DNA of 64,000 bases from Ichthyophis bannanicus (GCA_033557465.1 CM066034.1:409488159-409552158), one strand, 5' to 3'. Positions 44,580-56,553 are shown, counted from the first letter of the stretch. Numbers and translations are program-made. Notes: generated from the letters alone by a model not told the origin.

Positions 44580-45555
44580 CCAGTAAGAAACGTGGAATGC
44601 AACAAAAAAGACGTGAATAGATACTTCAATTTCTTTATTCCAATCCAGCCACCGGCCCGACACTGGCCGTGTTTCGGAAAAACCTTCCTCAGGGGCAAAT
44701 GATGGCTAAAATACATAAAACATACATGTAAAAATAAAAATCTTTTTAAAAAATGTATAAAGGTTAAGAGAATGAAACACAGAACATGTAAATAAAAAAC
44801 GCCAAAATAAACATCTAGAAAAACAAGATAAAATCAAAGTACAGCCAATATTAGGAGCATAATTAATAGAAATAAAAAAATAATAAAATAAAAAACTTGC
44901 AAAAATGCCAACTTGAAATGTGGCTAAAAGGTATAAATATCAATAAGTACTTATATTTAATTGTATTAATGTGATTTATTTAACATTCCCAAATGATAAA
45001 ATCATGCAAACAATATTATGACTGAGCCATAGATAATACATATAAACAAATAAATATATAAAAACAAATAACTAAAATATCAAACTCACTACAATTTAAT
45101 ATAAAATGTTCTGAAGTTTTATCGGCAAATCTGTGACTGAGCCATAAATTATACATATAAACAAATAAATATACGAAATATAAAAGTACCAGGGGTGCCA
45201 CAAATTCAAATTCATTACTAAATACATAAACAATAAAAATAATAATAATATTAATAAAAATGTGTAATAGTAATAAAAGAAAGTAAAATTAAAAACAAAC
45301 AAACGCTTTCATAGGGGTGTTTTTCTTTCGTCCTCATCTCTCTTTTTTTGGTCTCTTCCCTCCTTTTTTAAACCCCTCTTTGAATAGGATTGATATTGTC
45401 TATTACCATTTTTTAATATCTTAGGCATTCCTGTGTTTATAGAGGAGGAGTAAGTTTACAGTTTTACAAAAACATACGACATACAGGCATGTTTCTTTTT
45501 GTTCTTATGAATGGTCACATCCTTTGAAGCGTTTGTTTTTCGTTTTTAATTTTAC
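44580..45555 (-). mobile_element. AT-rich retroelement end with ribozyme-like fold
   Basis: No protein is encoded. Direct copies of a TGACTGAGCCATA..ATACATATAAACAAA unit occur at 45020-45062 and 45133-45171. Because of the hammerhead-like motif at 44647-44707 I suspect the terminal region of a Penelope-like element, since these are known to carry hammerhead ribozymes. No RT of that element is in view. Confidence 0.45.
44647..44707 (-). ncRNA. hammerhead-ribozyme-like motif
   Basis: On the minus strand: outer helix AGCCATC with GGTGGCT, inner helix GCCC with GGGC, core CTGAGGA (CUGANGA), short arm GG-TTTTT-CC, then GAAA, helix ACAC-GGCCA-GTGT and the C after which a hammerhead cleaves. All three junction strings sit in the correct order. 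Arm II is only two base pairs with an extra A before it, so activity is doubtful. Confidence 0.65.
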
Positions 45556-45562
45556 TTTTTTA

Positions 45563-46660
45563 TTACGCTATATTGGAAGTTAACCCTACATCACACCACT
45601 CCTGTGGCCAACTGCTCGCACACCAAGCCCCACCGAAGTAGATCCCCAAACCTCCCCCTCCCGCTGCATCCGTAAATAACTGCAGGTCCACGCTGGTGAC
45701 CTCTGTTTCCATCATCACCATCGTGCCATTAAATTCCCGCAGAAATGTTTCCCAGACCTCCAAATCCTCTCTTATGCTTTTTGACACTCTAATCCTGTGA
45801 TGAGGTTTTACCACCCCCACTGTAGCTGCAGCCAACCGATGCAAAAACACCCGCCCCATCGGCATCACCCTGCACGCGAAATTCAGAGAACCGATCAGGG
45901 ACTGCATCTCCCTCAAAGTTGTCTTGTGCGAGCCCAACACCACTCGCAGCCTCCATACCTTCTCTGGAGGTAAGTGAGCCACCATATTCACTGCATCCAA
46001 TTCCACGCCCAAAAACGCGATCTTTGAAGCCAGGCCTTCCATTTTTTCCGCCAACGGAACCCCCCCATAGCCTAGCCAACCCTACAAAACCGTCCAATAG
46101 CTCCTGACATCGGGCCGAACTGGCTTCCCCTACGAATAGGAAATCGTCCAAATAGTGTACCACATTCGCACAACCCACCACTTCCACCACAGCCCAATGC
46201 ATAAAAGAACTAAACTTCTCGAAGTAGGAGCAAGACACCGAACAGCCCATTGGCAAACATTTATCAAAATAACTGTGCCCCTCAAAGCAAAACCCCAACA
46301 AGCAAAAAGACCCCGGATGCACTGGCAGCAATCGAAACACAGACTCGATGTCCACCTTCGCCATCAAACACCCTGGCCCGCATTTTCGGACCAATTCCAC
46401 AGCCGCATCAAACGAAGCGTATCTCACCATGCACAGCTCCTTCAGGATGTGATCATTCACTGATTGCCCAGCTGGGAAGGATAGATTGTGAATTAATCTA
46501 AACTTTCCTGGCTCCTTCTTTGGTACAATCCCTAGCGGGGAAACCACAAAGTTAGAGAATGGGAACTCCGAAAATGGCCCCGCAATCCTGCCCAAATCCA
46601 TTTCCACCTTCAACTTTGCCTTCACTAAATGCACCAAACGCCTAGCTTAATTGGAATTAC
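45563..46660 (-). pseudogene. Ngaro/DIRS-like reverse transcriptase-RNase H
   Basis: RT with FSNFVVSPLGIVPKKEPGKF, LIHNLSFPAGQSVND, LMAKVDIESVFRLLPV, CLPMGCSVSCSYFEKF and VVHYLDDFLFVG (YLDD), followed by FLGVELDAVNMVAHLP, LREMQSLIGSLNFAC and an RNase H start LQLFTDAAGGGGLGIYF. This pattern is typical of tyrosine-recombinase retroelements distinct from the DIRS copies here. A frameshift occurs near 46050. The 3' part with RNase H end and recombinase is missing (broken at about 45560). Confidence 0.75.
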
Positions 46661-46821
46661 GCACTGCCCCCCTAGCTACCATCCCCTGCGCTGGTATGAT
46701 AAAACCCTCCTGAAACCCCTTTTCCAACACCCTCCTGTCCCTTTGCCTCGGGTACCTCCGAAGCCACGGCCGCAAGGCCTCTATCCTAATAGGTGTTGGA
46801 GTCAGGCCGCACCACTCCTTC

Positions 46822-47682
46822 CTACTTGGGGGGATAGGGGGGGGGGGAGGAGACTCCCTTTTTGACGCACTTAATGGCCGAATGACCCCTGTTACAAATG
46901 GAGCACGCATGCTGGAACTTGCAGTCGGGAAAGGGACAAGACGACTTGTTGAAGCGCCAACAGAGGTCCCCGGCTCCATTGTTCCCCGCCCTCTGCAGGG
47001 TAGGGTTCCCCCCAGCTCGAAAGGAATGGCTCGACCCAGTCGCTGCCGCCACCCCAGCTTTTGCACTCCCCGTCCCCCCGCTACCCGATTTTACCAACAT
47101 CTGCGTCAACCAAAGATTGATATCCTGCGTTACCCATGACAAACTCTTACTCTCCTCCATCTTATCCCTGAACTTTTCATCGTAGTTGAGCCATGCCCAA
47201 CACTCATGCGTCTGCAACGCCTCCAAAATAGAATCCGCAAACGCCAGCAGCATTCTGTACTGCTCCGGATGCTGATATCCCCAGACACTTGCCAACCGCA
47301 AGAAAGCCCTTGTCCAGTTGACAACACTACACGAGACCTTTCTTATCCTTCCCGCCTTCTCACCCTCCCTCTTTTTCCTACTCTCACCCGACCGCCTCCA
47401 GCCTTCCAACAGGCGGAAAATATCTATATATCGCCTCTTAAGAATTTTACGCCGTAGCTTCCGAGGAACACCTTCCCGCAGCTCCGAAAAAAAGGCTAGC
47501 GGAGGGGAACATTCACCCTCCCCCCCCCCTTGTTGCCACCCTGCCGACCAACACCTGTGCCCCCCGTTCCTCCTCTGAAGACACTGAGGAGGATACCCGC
47601 GATAACGACGAGGAAGAATCGGAACTACGCTGCTGCTGACAAACGTGTTTCTGCTTCTTTCGTGCCTTTTTTCCCATACCAC
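46822..47682 (-). pseudogene. Gag-like protein of the Ngaro/DIRS-like element
   Basis: 286 codons: a basic N-terminal part, a helical region (FRLLEGWRRSGESRK, WTRAFLRLASVWGYQHPEQY, LLAFADSILEAL) and a zinc-binding end CWRFNKSSCPFPDCKFQHAC followed by CNRGHSAIKC. It precedes the RT at 45563-46660 in the same strand order. It appears open over its length, but the upstream region is split by a LINE. Confidence 0.7.
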
Positions 47683-47716
47683 CCAATGCCCCCGCTACAT
47701 CTTCTGTCCCCACCCC

Positions 47717-48575
47717 TTACACAGGGGAGCACTCACCTGCCGCTCTTGACCCGGACCTCGCTGCTCTCCGCTGGGGATCTGGCTCCGCCTGCTCCTCTCC
47801 GCCCCGACGACCCCCCTCTGGGTCCTCCGCAGCTCTCTCCGCCACTGTGTCCCGAGCTGTAGCTCCTGACTCCATGCGCGGCACCTGCACTGGCCCTGGT
47901 GCTCCGAATCCGCTTACATGCTGGCCAACTGACGGTACCTGCTGAGGCAAAAAAGACAAGCCCAGGGAAGGAACCGTAGGGGGACCAGGGAGGGTGCCAC
48001 ACCCCCAACCAGTCCGCCCCCGATTAGCCCTGCCCCCTCCCCTCCCCTCCAACGCTCCCATGCATATGGACCCCCGCCTGATAATATCCCCCTTGCATAC
48101 CAGCCCAGCCCATCTGCCCCTCCACGCCCAGTGCCGTATATGGCTGAGTGTCCCACTCCACCCGCCTTGCCCCCTGTCCCCCCAAACGCAGGAGCTCCCC
48201 GGACCTCTCCAACCCCGTACCCTGACCAGAGCTGGTTTGGCTCCCCACTTCCCCCTCACCTGGCTCCCTGTCCACCCCCCTGCTGGGCTGCACGCCCCAG
48301 CCCCCCGGGACCTCGCCCTCCACCTCCATCCTGCCGGCCCCCCACACCACCTCCCCCTTATCCCTCTTGCCAACACTCTGTCCCCACACCTTTGAACCCT
48401 CCCCCCCCCCCCATCTCCCAGGCCACTCCAGAGCCTTCATTTGCTCCATGGAAGGCCATAGCCCCAACCCCCCGTTGTCTCCCCACCCTCGTGCCCTTGC
48501 CTGCTTCCCTTCTTCTGCCCATCCCCCCCTGCCCGGAGAAAGCAGCTGGCCACGAAACAAAAGAAAACCAACCCA
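47717..48575 (-). other. GC-rich leader of the Ngaro/DIRS-like element
   Basis: Proline/glycine-rich shadow frames run in several phases because of base composition. No domain is recognisable. It is probably 5' region of the element and continues at 50770-51185 after the LINE. Confidence 0.45.
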
Positions 48576-50768
48576 ATCCTCCGGCGGAGCACCCGCACCT
48601 CTTCTTTTTTTTTTTTTTTTTTTTTTGCAGTTCACCAGACTGCCACTTGCCTGGTTAACTATTAACTGGTTAACTAGAGAACTATTCTGTATAGTACAGA
48701 AATTAACAAACAAAACACTAAATAATGATGAAATATCAATAGATATCTCCCCACAAGAATTAGCTCAATACTATAGCGACAAAACAAACCTACAAATAAC
48801 ACCATCAAATATTACTCAACCACAAATTAAAACACAATTAAAGCAAACTACAGTTGATAACTGGACCAACTTCAACTTAATATCAAAAACTACTCTCAAA
48901 ACTACAATAACTAACATTAATACAACAACTTCATACCTTGATCCATGCCCAGTTGATTGGATAAAGAAGACTTTCCCAATACTCTCTTCTTTCATTCTAC
49001 CCTTAGTGAATCTATCCTTGCAAAAAGGCTATTTACCACCATCTCTCAAACATGTTCAAATACGTCCTATACTTAAAAATAACACATTAGATAAACTTTC
49101 CCCAAAATCTTACAGACCTATATCAAGTATTCCTTTTATGGCTAAACTTATTGAAAAAATTGTACAAATTCAACTACAAGATTTTATTGACACATTAAAC
49201 ATTCTTGATGAACATCAATATGGCTTTAGACCCTTCCATGGAGTAGAAACCTTACTAACGATCCTTTATGACACAATATTAAGAGGTATTGATAATACTA
49301 AACAAGCCTTTATTCTTGTTTTCCTTGACATATCAGCTGCCTTTGACAGTGTTGATCACTTAACAATGTTAAACAGACTTCAAAAAATTGGTATAACATC
49401 TACTGTTTATAATTGGTTCAAATCCTATCTATCAAACAGAACCCAAAATGTAAGAATCCACACCCAAATATCTAACACCTTCAAACAAACTCAAGGTCTT
49501 CCGCAGGGATCTGCTTTATCTGCACTATTATTTAACATTTACTTACAACCAGTTTGTAACATCTTTAAACGCCACAATGTCTTTTATCATATTTACGCCG
49601 ATGATATAATGTTCTACCTCCCATTTGAAATCCCACACCCACCTCTCCAAAAAATAACAGAATGTTTTAATGAACTAACTGAATGGCTCAAAGAACAAAA
49701 TCTACTTATCAACTTTACTAAAACAGACATTTTATTTATCACTAAAAATCAAACATATATACCCCCAAACACGATTACACTAGATACTCATGAAATTAAT
49801 ATAAAAAAGAAGTAAAATATTTAGGTGTGATACTTGACAATAATCTAAATATGGATTCACATATAAAATATTTAACTAAAAATATACATTACAAACTCAA
49901 AACACTAAAACAACTAAGACCTTTGATTCTTCTACAAGATTTTATTAACATAATTCATGCTATTATTACCCCACATTTCGATTTTGCAAATACAATACTT
50001 AATGGTATTTCGAAACAAAATATTAAAAAGATACAAATAACTCAGAACTTAGCTGCTAGAACGATTATGAATATAAGCCCACTTGAACATATTACACCAA
50101 TTTTAGCTGAACTTCATTGGCTACCAATTTACTCCCGAATCAAATATAAAATTCTTGTCACTACATTTAAACTTATAAATAAACTTGCACCATCTGCACT
50201 AAATACACTGATTAACATTGACATTGATAAACGATCTCAAAGGAGCAGAAACATAAATACTTTAACAATACCAAAAGATTTTACAAAAGCCAGAAAAAAA
50301 CCAATAAGAGAGCTTTCTCACACTCTGCTCCAATACTCTGGAACAATTTACCTGACAACATTCGCCTACTGTCCGACATAAAAGAATTTAAAAAAAAATT
50401 AAAAACTCACTTATTTACATTACACTATAATACACTCCCAAAACAGAATTCTCAAAGGGATACAGGCTAACATTTATTTTTAATATTATATACCCTATTT
50501 TCAAAAATAAATGACACTAATTTAACCATACTACACACTCATTTACATGATGATTAATAATTTAACTAGCAATGTATATATGTTCTAATATGTTATACTT
50601 GTAATGTTACAATTTTCCTTGTAAATTATAATTATCTGTTCTATGTAAAATGTCCTGGTATATCTCATACCAATTAACCTACTGTTACATGTAAACCGCA
50701 CTTGAAACAAGGGAAAGAGCGGTATATAAATAACTGTTAAATAAATAAATAAACAAACAAACAAACAA
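48576..50768 (+). mobile_element. L2-like LINE, 5' truncated
   Basis: Plus-strand LINE with a long part of its RT and a 3' tail GCGGTATATAAATAAC followed by (AAAT)n/(AAAC)n. A candidate duplication AACCAACCCA is at 48566-48575 and 50768-50777, but overlap with the tail repeat makes it uncertain. A 22-base T run at 48605-48627 lies near its 5' end. Confidence 0.75.
48645..50380 (+). pseudogene. L2-like LINE reverse transcriptase
   Basis: Non-LTR RT: SYRPISSIPFMAKLIEKIV, HQYGFRPFHG, LVFLDISAAFDSVDH (catalytic Asp), QGLPQGSALSALLFNIYL, IYADDIMFY (YADD), then LGVILDNNLNMDSHI and HWLPIYSRIKYKI near the end. The endonuclease is lost by truncation. One frameshift occurs at about 49805-49825, the rest being open to about 50340. 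Confidence 0.88.
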
Positions 50769-50769
50769 A

Positions 50770-51185
50770 CCAACCCATCTCTCAAACATTTCCCTTCTTC
50801 TTGGGACCGCCGCCGCCACTCCTATTCTTCTGCCCTCCGAGCCGCGTGCCGCTGCCTCACCCGATCGACCAAGGACTGTAGCCACGCTCACACAAACCAC
50901 CTCCTGACACTCTGCACCGCCAACTGAGTCCTAGACCTCCCTGAGAGATCCGATGCCGCCGCACGCCAGCCACGCTGCCTCCGGCTCCCTGGACGACTGC
51001 CCCCCGCCGCTCCTCCTCCCACTTATATCCCGGCTGCCCTGCGCTCTCCGATTGGCTCCCGCTGGCCTCACTCGCCCCGCGGGAGCCAATCTTTTTAAAC
51101 CCCGCTCCTCCCATCATTCCTGCCGACCCCTGGCGCCAGGACCACGCACCGCAGCGCGACCCGGTTACCAGCGGCCTTATCTTTA
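50770..51185 (-). other. GC-rich sequence, probable 5' end of the Ngaro/DIRS-like element
   Basis: CpG-rich block with no gene that continues the composition of 47717-48575. It might hold the element's promoter. It ends abruptly at the AT-rich LTR-like repeat at 51190. Confidence 0.4.
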
Positions 51186-51189
51186 TCTT

Positions 51190-51350
51190 GCTAGACAGGG
51201 AGTTTTTATTTACAGGAAGCTTGTGCTGATTTAGCGTGAGCAATGTGTTTGTGCTTGGCATAACATATAGATTTATATAAACAAAAAGTAAATCAAAAAG
51301 CACGATAGTGATACATCAAAATGGTACAAAGTGGCAGTTTTTTCCTATAA
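51190..51350 (+). repeat. LTR-like repeat, left copy (start)
   Basis: About 155 bases are repeated directly at 54830-54990 (landmarks: CAGGAAGCTTGT, GTGAGCAATG, TTTGTGCTTGGCAT). A TATAAAAG is at 51345-51352 and the sequence continues to about 51500 as a possible R-U5. The outer ends are not clear. Confidence 0.55.
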
Positions 51351-51658
51351 AAGTAGAAGCTGCAACCAAACGAAGGGAGTTACAGGACACTGCTCAGGTT
51401 TGCGGGCCTGTGACTGTTTTCCTAAAGCTTTAGTAGAACTTTGTTATTGTTAAAATATAATTCAGTATGTGTTGTATTTTAATTTTTTCTCATTTGTTTC
51501 TGGGACCAGAGATAGAAAAACAAGGGCCAAGGAAGGATTCCAGTGGTTGTTGAACCATGGCCAGGTAGTCAGGAACAGAGAACACAAACAGTTAGTGCCC
51601 GTGCCATGGATTCTTTTCTCTGGCTCCAAGGCAAGTCAGACAGTGAACTGTAAGTACA
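51345..51658 (+). other. putative LTR end and leader of old retrovirus-like element
   Basis: Between the TATA-bearing repeat and the gag-like start. No primer site could be assigned with confidence; CTGGGACCAGAG at 51502 is a weak candidate. Confidence 0.35.
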
Positions 51659-51990
51659 ATGGGTAATTTGTTTCGTCACCGACAGACTCAAACTAAGTTG
51701 AATGAATGGCAGGAAAAGGCACAAGCTTTAACATTTAAGGAAGGTAGCTCATCTTATTGTATGCATGTTAAACATGCTGTAGCATGATGGCACTCAATGA
51801 CTAGTGGTAATGAAGCACTACAGTTTCATTTGGGGGGGACTTTTTCAGAGGAACTGTGGTACTTGAAGTATGAGATGGCAGTCAATGATTTAGGCAGACT
51901 GCACACTAGTCCTGAGTGGGTTGTTATTACATGGTGGGAGACAATAGCACATGAAAAGTCTCAAGAAAAACAAAAAGATGAGGTCTGAGA
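51659..51990 (+). pseudogene. gag-like fragment with MGN start
   Basis: ATG-GGT-AAT opens a frame MGNLFRHRQTQTKLNEW, a possible myristoylated matrix start. An in-frame TGA follows after about 43 codons, then the same frame continues with ALQFHLGGTFSEELWYLKYE and EWVVITWWETIAHEKS to a stop at 51988. I do not recognise the family. Position behind an LTR-like repeat is the main argument for gag. Confidence 0.4.
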
Positions 51991-52197
51991 CCTTAAACAT
52001 AAGTTGTTTCTATTAGAAGAGAAGGTGTATAATTCATTTGTTTGCTTTCCTTACACAGTGCTTTTAAAAGGATAACATTTTCCAGTTGTAAATGATTTAA
52101 ACAACCTGGCTTTAACTTGGTAATTACTTGTTAGGTTGTTTTCTTTTTCACATGCTGATTTTCTTCTTTGGCAGATAAGGCCTTATTTCGCCAGACT

Positions 52198-52454
52198 CAG
52201 GACTGGCCCAAGGGTTTCTGTTGCCCTAGGCAGAAACCCCAGCCTCACCGCCCCCCCCTCGCTGACACTGCCCCGCCCAGCTGCCACCATCGCCAATTCC
52301 ATCTTGGGAGGGGGAGGTAGGCAGCAGCAGCATTTTCAAAAGCGACAGTTGGAGGAGTGGTGCGGCTGCCCGTGTGTGCCGCTGCCAGTACTGCTCATCC
52401 AAGCTGGCCACCCTAGATGGCCACCTAGCTCGCTTAGTGGATGGGCCAGCCCTG
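52198..52454. mobile_element. short hAT-like MITE
   Basis: 257 GC-rich bases in AT-rich surroundings. Ends CAGGACTGGCCCA and, inverted, CAGGGCTGGCCCA, flanked by GCCAGACT and GTCAAACT (6 of 8 bases equal). It fits a hAT-type non-autonomous element. Open frames inside are composition effects. Confidence 0.7.
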
Positions 52455-52459
52455 GTCAA

Positions 52460-54829
52460 ACTTGCAAGTTAATATTTGAAACATCTGTTTTCTTATCACT
52501 GCTGGTTGATAATGCATAAAGACTACACAGATGTGTCTTTTTTTTGTTTGTTTCACTCTTGGGTCTTGAGGTAATTGTTTTTCTGGATTTGAATTATACA
52601 TTTTAGTTTCCAGATAAGAAGTGCACTCTGTTTTGAAAGCTTTCCTGATCTCAGTTTTAGGGGAAATGCAAGGGGATTGTACTTTATTTCCAATCTACCT
52701 TGCAGCTGAAACTAAAGTAATTTTAATATCAAAATATAACACAGTTAAAGTGTAGCATTAATGTTTTCAATTCTTTTTCCCATGGATATATAAAAAGAAC
52801 AACCTCTAGATCCAAATAGCGGTAGTGTTATTGAGAGATACAGCCACATGATCATGGGATTATGTTTAAGATTATTTTACAGGGATCCTGGATTTGCAAT
52901 TGTGATGGAGGAAGGAACCCCCCCCCCCCCAATCAATGAACCATCCCTTTACTTGTGTTTGTAAATAAGTTTAATCCACAATATGTAAGTTTTGTTTCCT
53001 AGGTTCACAGGCACGAGCTCATCCCAGTTAAGAGAATTTGTTTGCTAATTTCATTCCATGTGTAAAAATGCAAGTGCTGAGATGTTCATTGTAAATAGTA
53101 CTTCCCAGAGCTTCTTAAAACCGCAGATAAGAACCTCTGGAGAATGGTTAAGTAAATATTCTCCTGTTTTATCTATGATTAATTTGCATAAGTGAATGGG
53201 AAGATCTTCCATGTATGATTGCTTTTGGTGTACTTATATCATGCAAATTCACGCAACTTTTAAGATATCTAACAAAGACTAAGAAGAAAATGCTAAGGAA
53301 TGAAAAAATTATGAAGGTGTTTAAAAGGAGATGCAGATACAAGTTAGCAGCTTTGCTGAAAATTGAATTGCTTGTCAAAGTCAAAGCAAATTTATTTGAT
53401 TAAATGGAATCATGAAAAAAGTAAAGAGAAAGGAGAAACAACCAACATATTTGTATACAGTAATTCAATTTAGATACTCGTTTATGGATAAAAGTTGAGA
53501 TACAACAAGAAAACTGGACTTGAGAGATATGCCTTAGTGAAATAGACAAAACTAGGGATGCAAAGTATCTCTCATGTGCATTTATGTCATATTGCTTGTC
53601 CTGGGGATTTAATTATTTGTTTTCATTTCATGATTTCTGGTTAGTAATACTGACATCCCTTTTTTTTTAATTTCTTTTGTGCGAGAAGCAGAGTGATATG
53701 TGCAATATAAAAGAAAAGATGTTAGATTAGGGACTTAGCTAGCATATTTTACTAGTCACAATATAATACAACTTCATTCTAACAAGTAAATTAAGCAATT
53801 AAACCAAAGTGGTAAACGTGTATTATAATGTTTTATTCTTTATGTTAGTAGATTACATATAGTCAAATAATTTGGGATAATTTAGTGCTAGCAGTAGATA
53901 TTTTGTAATTAATTGGTATTCAACAATTCTATATTGCCATTAGGTATAAGTAATTGTGCTTGTTTGCAATTGCATGGAATCAGAGGGGTATTCTAGTGAT
54001 GAGTTTTGGTTCTGCAAATTATATATTGCATGCAGTAGAAACCTATAGATCGAAGACAACAACTACTGTAAATGAAAAGAAGTCTGCAGTACTACTGAAT
54101 GTGTGGATTCTGAGTAGGAGCAAGGATCAGCGATTCCAGCAGGACTACTCATATATATGAAGCCGTGAAGCCTGAGTGGACAATCACTGAAACTGTCCAA
54201 TATGTGCACAGTATAGCCCATAGTGAAAAGAGATGCTGCTGAAGAATTTGGAGTTATTACCAGTACCATGATGTGAATGTAGGTGCAAACCTCTGAACTA
54301 CTGAAAGATCTATGGAGAGCAGTTAGCCACTGCCAGCAGATAGTGCTTGCAAGAATAATCAGCAGAGTCTTACTCTCTGTACACATTCTTCTTGAGACCT
54401 AGCAAGAGCAAACAGTGTCACATCACTTTGGTTAATTTGCAGTATGATTGTAATCCTTTTTCTATATTGTCAAATAAAGCATATGTATAAAGAAATCCAT
54501 ATGTTGACTTCTCCCAACCAGCAAGATGAAGTTCACCTATGAACCAGATGTGGTGCCTAGGACTCTGAAGGTGGTTCCCTGCATCTGCAAATTGAAGTGG
54601 AAGGCATTGCCCACTGTGTCAGAAGGCTTATTCTGGACTTGGACATGTCTGAGCTACCATCTTTTTGTAGTGATTCTTTACAGAATCATAGGGGAGACTG
54701 TAGAAAGGGACTCAAAGAGGGGTTGGGGTCTCAGGGGAAAGTTTAGAGTATGAGAACAGCTCTGAATATGCTGACAGTTTCACAGGGGGTATTTATCAGT
54801 AAGTGAGATACTCAAGGTTACATCTTGCA
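52460..54829. other. AT-rich sequence, no gene seen
   Basis: Short, unrelated open frames only. If the flanking 155-base repeats are LTRs this is the decayed interior of a retrovirus-like element, but I see no RT, integrase or env motif in it. A C-run is at 52918-52931. Confidence 0.5.
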
Positions 54830-54990
54830 AAACAGGGAGCTTCTGTTTGCAGGAAGCTTGTCCTGATTAAGTGTGAGCAATGTTTGTGCTTGGCATGACC
54901 GGTAACATGTAGATATAGATAAACAAAAAGTAAAGCAAAAAGCATGAGACAGAGTGATAAGACAGAACTGTACAATGTGGCAGTTTTTTT
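54830..54990 (+). repeat. LTR-like repeat, right copy (cut)
   Basis: Direct copy of 51190-51345. It stops at the T-run 54983-54992, where the poly(A) end of an L1-like LINE on the minus strand begins. The downstream half was not found. Confidence 0.55.
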
Positions 54991-56305
54991 TTAAAATCTT
55001 GATTTTCCATTACAATCCAGAATAAACTGAATGTAGGCAGAATACAGATATAAAACGTAATCAAACACACTATCAAAGAAATCCAAATCAACCTGGAATA
55101 GACCACAATATATAACCTCAATAAGGTCCCAAGAAAAAAGAATTAAAAAAAAAAAAAACAAATCATTAAAGCCGCCCTCAAAAATGAGGGCTTCAATCTG
55201 GAGCTGAACTATTAAATGTGGCAGCCGGAGCGGGATTCAAACCTCCATCCCTTCTTTACCCTGAAGAAAAGAACTCAATTGCTGGGGTTCAAAAAAAAGA
55301 AATTGCTTTGAATTATATACTATTAAACATTTACATAGATATTTCAACTTAAACTGCACCCCCAAAGCGAGAGATCGGTGGCACAATGCCAAAAACTCTT
55401 CCTCTTTTGGGTATCCCTAGCTAAATCAGGAAATATCAATATTTTTGAACTCATAAATTGGGAAACAGTCATTTTTAAGAAATACAATCTCAGGACAGAG
55501 TTCCGGTCCGACTCAAAGGCAAAGGACACCAATAAGGTGGCCCGACTGGTCACCACCTCCAAGGAACTTTCCAAAAATCCCGTTAACTCCAGTTGGGTTG
55601 GCTCAACAGGCTCCACAGGGCACTTCCCACTGCTCACTTCTTGAGAGGAAATAGATACATACTGAGCCCGAACGATAGGAGGCAAATTTTCAGCAGGCAT
55701 GAGAAGAACCTCTGTGAGGTACTTACGAACCAATCCCATGGAGTCCAGCAAAGGAGATCTAGGGAAATTTAGAAAATGCAAATGGTTCCTCCTTGCTTGA
55801 TTGTCCAAAAACTCCAAACGTCTAGCAAGAATCATCCGGTCCTTAGCCTGGGTGGCACCCAAGGCCTGAAGCTCTTCCACCTGGGTTTCAAGCTGTGAAA
55901 CTCTAACGGCTTGTCCTGCTACCTTTGAGCTTTCAGACCCACTCTGTACCTTCAAAGCAGAAAGTTCCTGAGAAAGAAACACAACGGGCAAAAGGGACTT
56001 CTAAAGGGAGGAGATAGCATCCCACAAGCTCTCCAATGTCACCTTTGCCGGTTTTTCCAAATTTTGCAACTCAGTTATTGCCAAAGTCGAAGGGGAGACC
56101 AGATTCACAGTCTCTACCCCTCCGCTTGCCCCTACCTCCTCAACTTCCCTCCTCCAGAAGGTAAGGCCACGGGCCCACTCGCACTTTGGTTTGGAGCGGC
56201 ACCCCCCGATGCAGATGCACTCCCACATACCGGAGACACACCAGCAAGCAAACCTTCCGATATCCCTTCCGGGTTGCGGCGGCAATTCCTGCTTGGGGCT
56301 TAACT
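54983..56305 (-). mobile_element. L1-like LINE fragment with ORF1
   Basis: The minus-strand element ends in the A-tail complementary to 54983-54992. It contains ORF1 but no RT, so it is internally deleted or a chimera. It inserted into the T-rich part of an LTR-like repeat. Confidence 0.6.
55344..56300 (-). pseudogene. L1-type ORF1 protein (RNA-binding)
   Basis: Encodes a coiled-coil region (LETQVEELQALGATQAKD, LARRLEFLDNQARRNHL), the conserved NHLHFLNFPRS, then SDRNSVLRLYF and KILIFPDLARDTQKRK, the RRM/C-terminal signature of L1 ORF1 proteins that coat LINE RNA. An in-frame TAG at about 56001 separates the first part (to 56300) from the rest. The upstream frame runs on through the 27-bp minisatellite. 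Confidence 0.78.
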
Positions 56306-56307
56306 CA

Positions 56308-56553
56308 CATAGGGGTGTCAGCCCCCCTACTTCCCATAGGGGTGTCAGCCCCCCTACATCCCATAGGGGTGTCAGCCCCAATACTTCACATAGGGGTGTC
56401 AGCCCCCCTACTTCCCATAGGGGTGTCAGCCCCCCTATTTCCCATAGGGGTGTCAGCCCCCCTACTTCCCATAGGGGTGTCAGCCCCCCTACTTCCCATA
56501 GGGGTGTCAGCCCCCCTACTTCCCATAGGGGTGTCAGCCCCCCTACTTCCCAT
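56308..56553 (-). repeat. 27-bp minisatellite, nine units
   Basis: Nine near-identical units of CATAGGGGTGTCAGCCCCCC plus a CTACTTCC-like end, and a partial tenth. The unit length is a multiple of three, so it stays open in all used frames; on the minus strand it reads LWEVGGLTP repeated, continuous with the L1 ORF1 frame. Two units differ (AATACTTCA at 56379-56388, TATTTCC at 56436). Confidence 0.95.

Noticed and set aside
48024..48713. 229-codon glycine-rich frame and proline-rich frame on the other strand
   Set aside because: Low-complexity GC-rich DNA gives open frames in many phases and no domain is seen.
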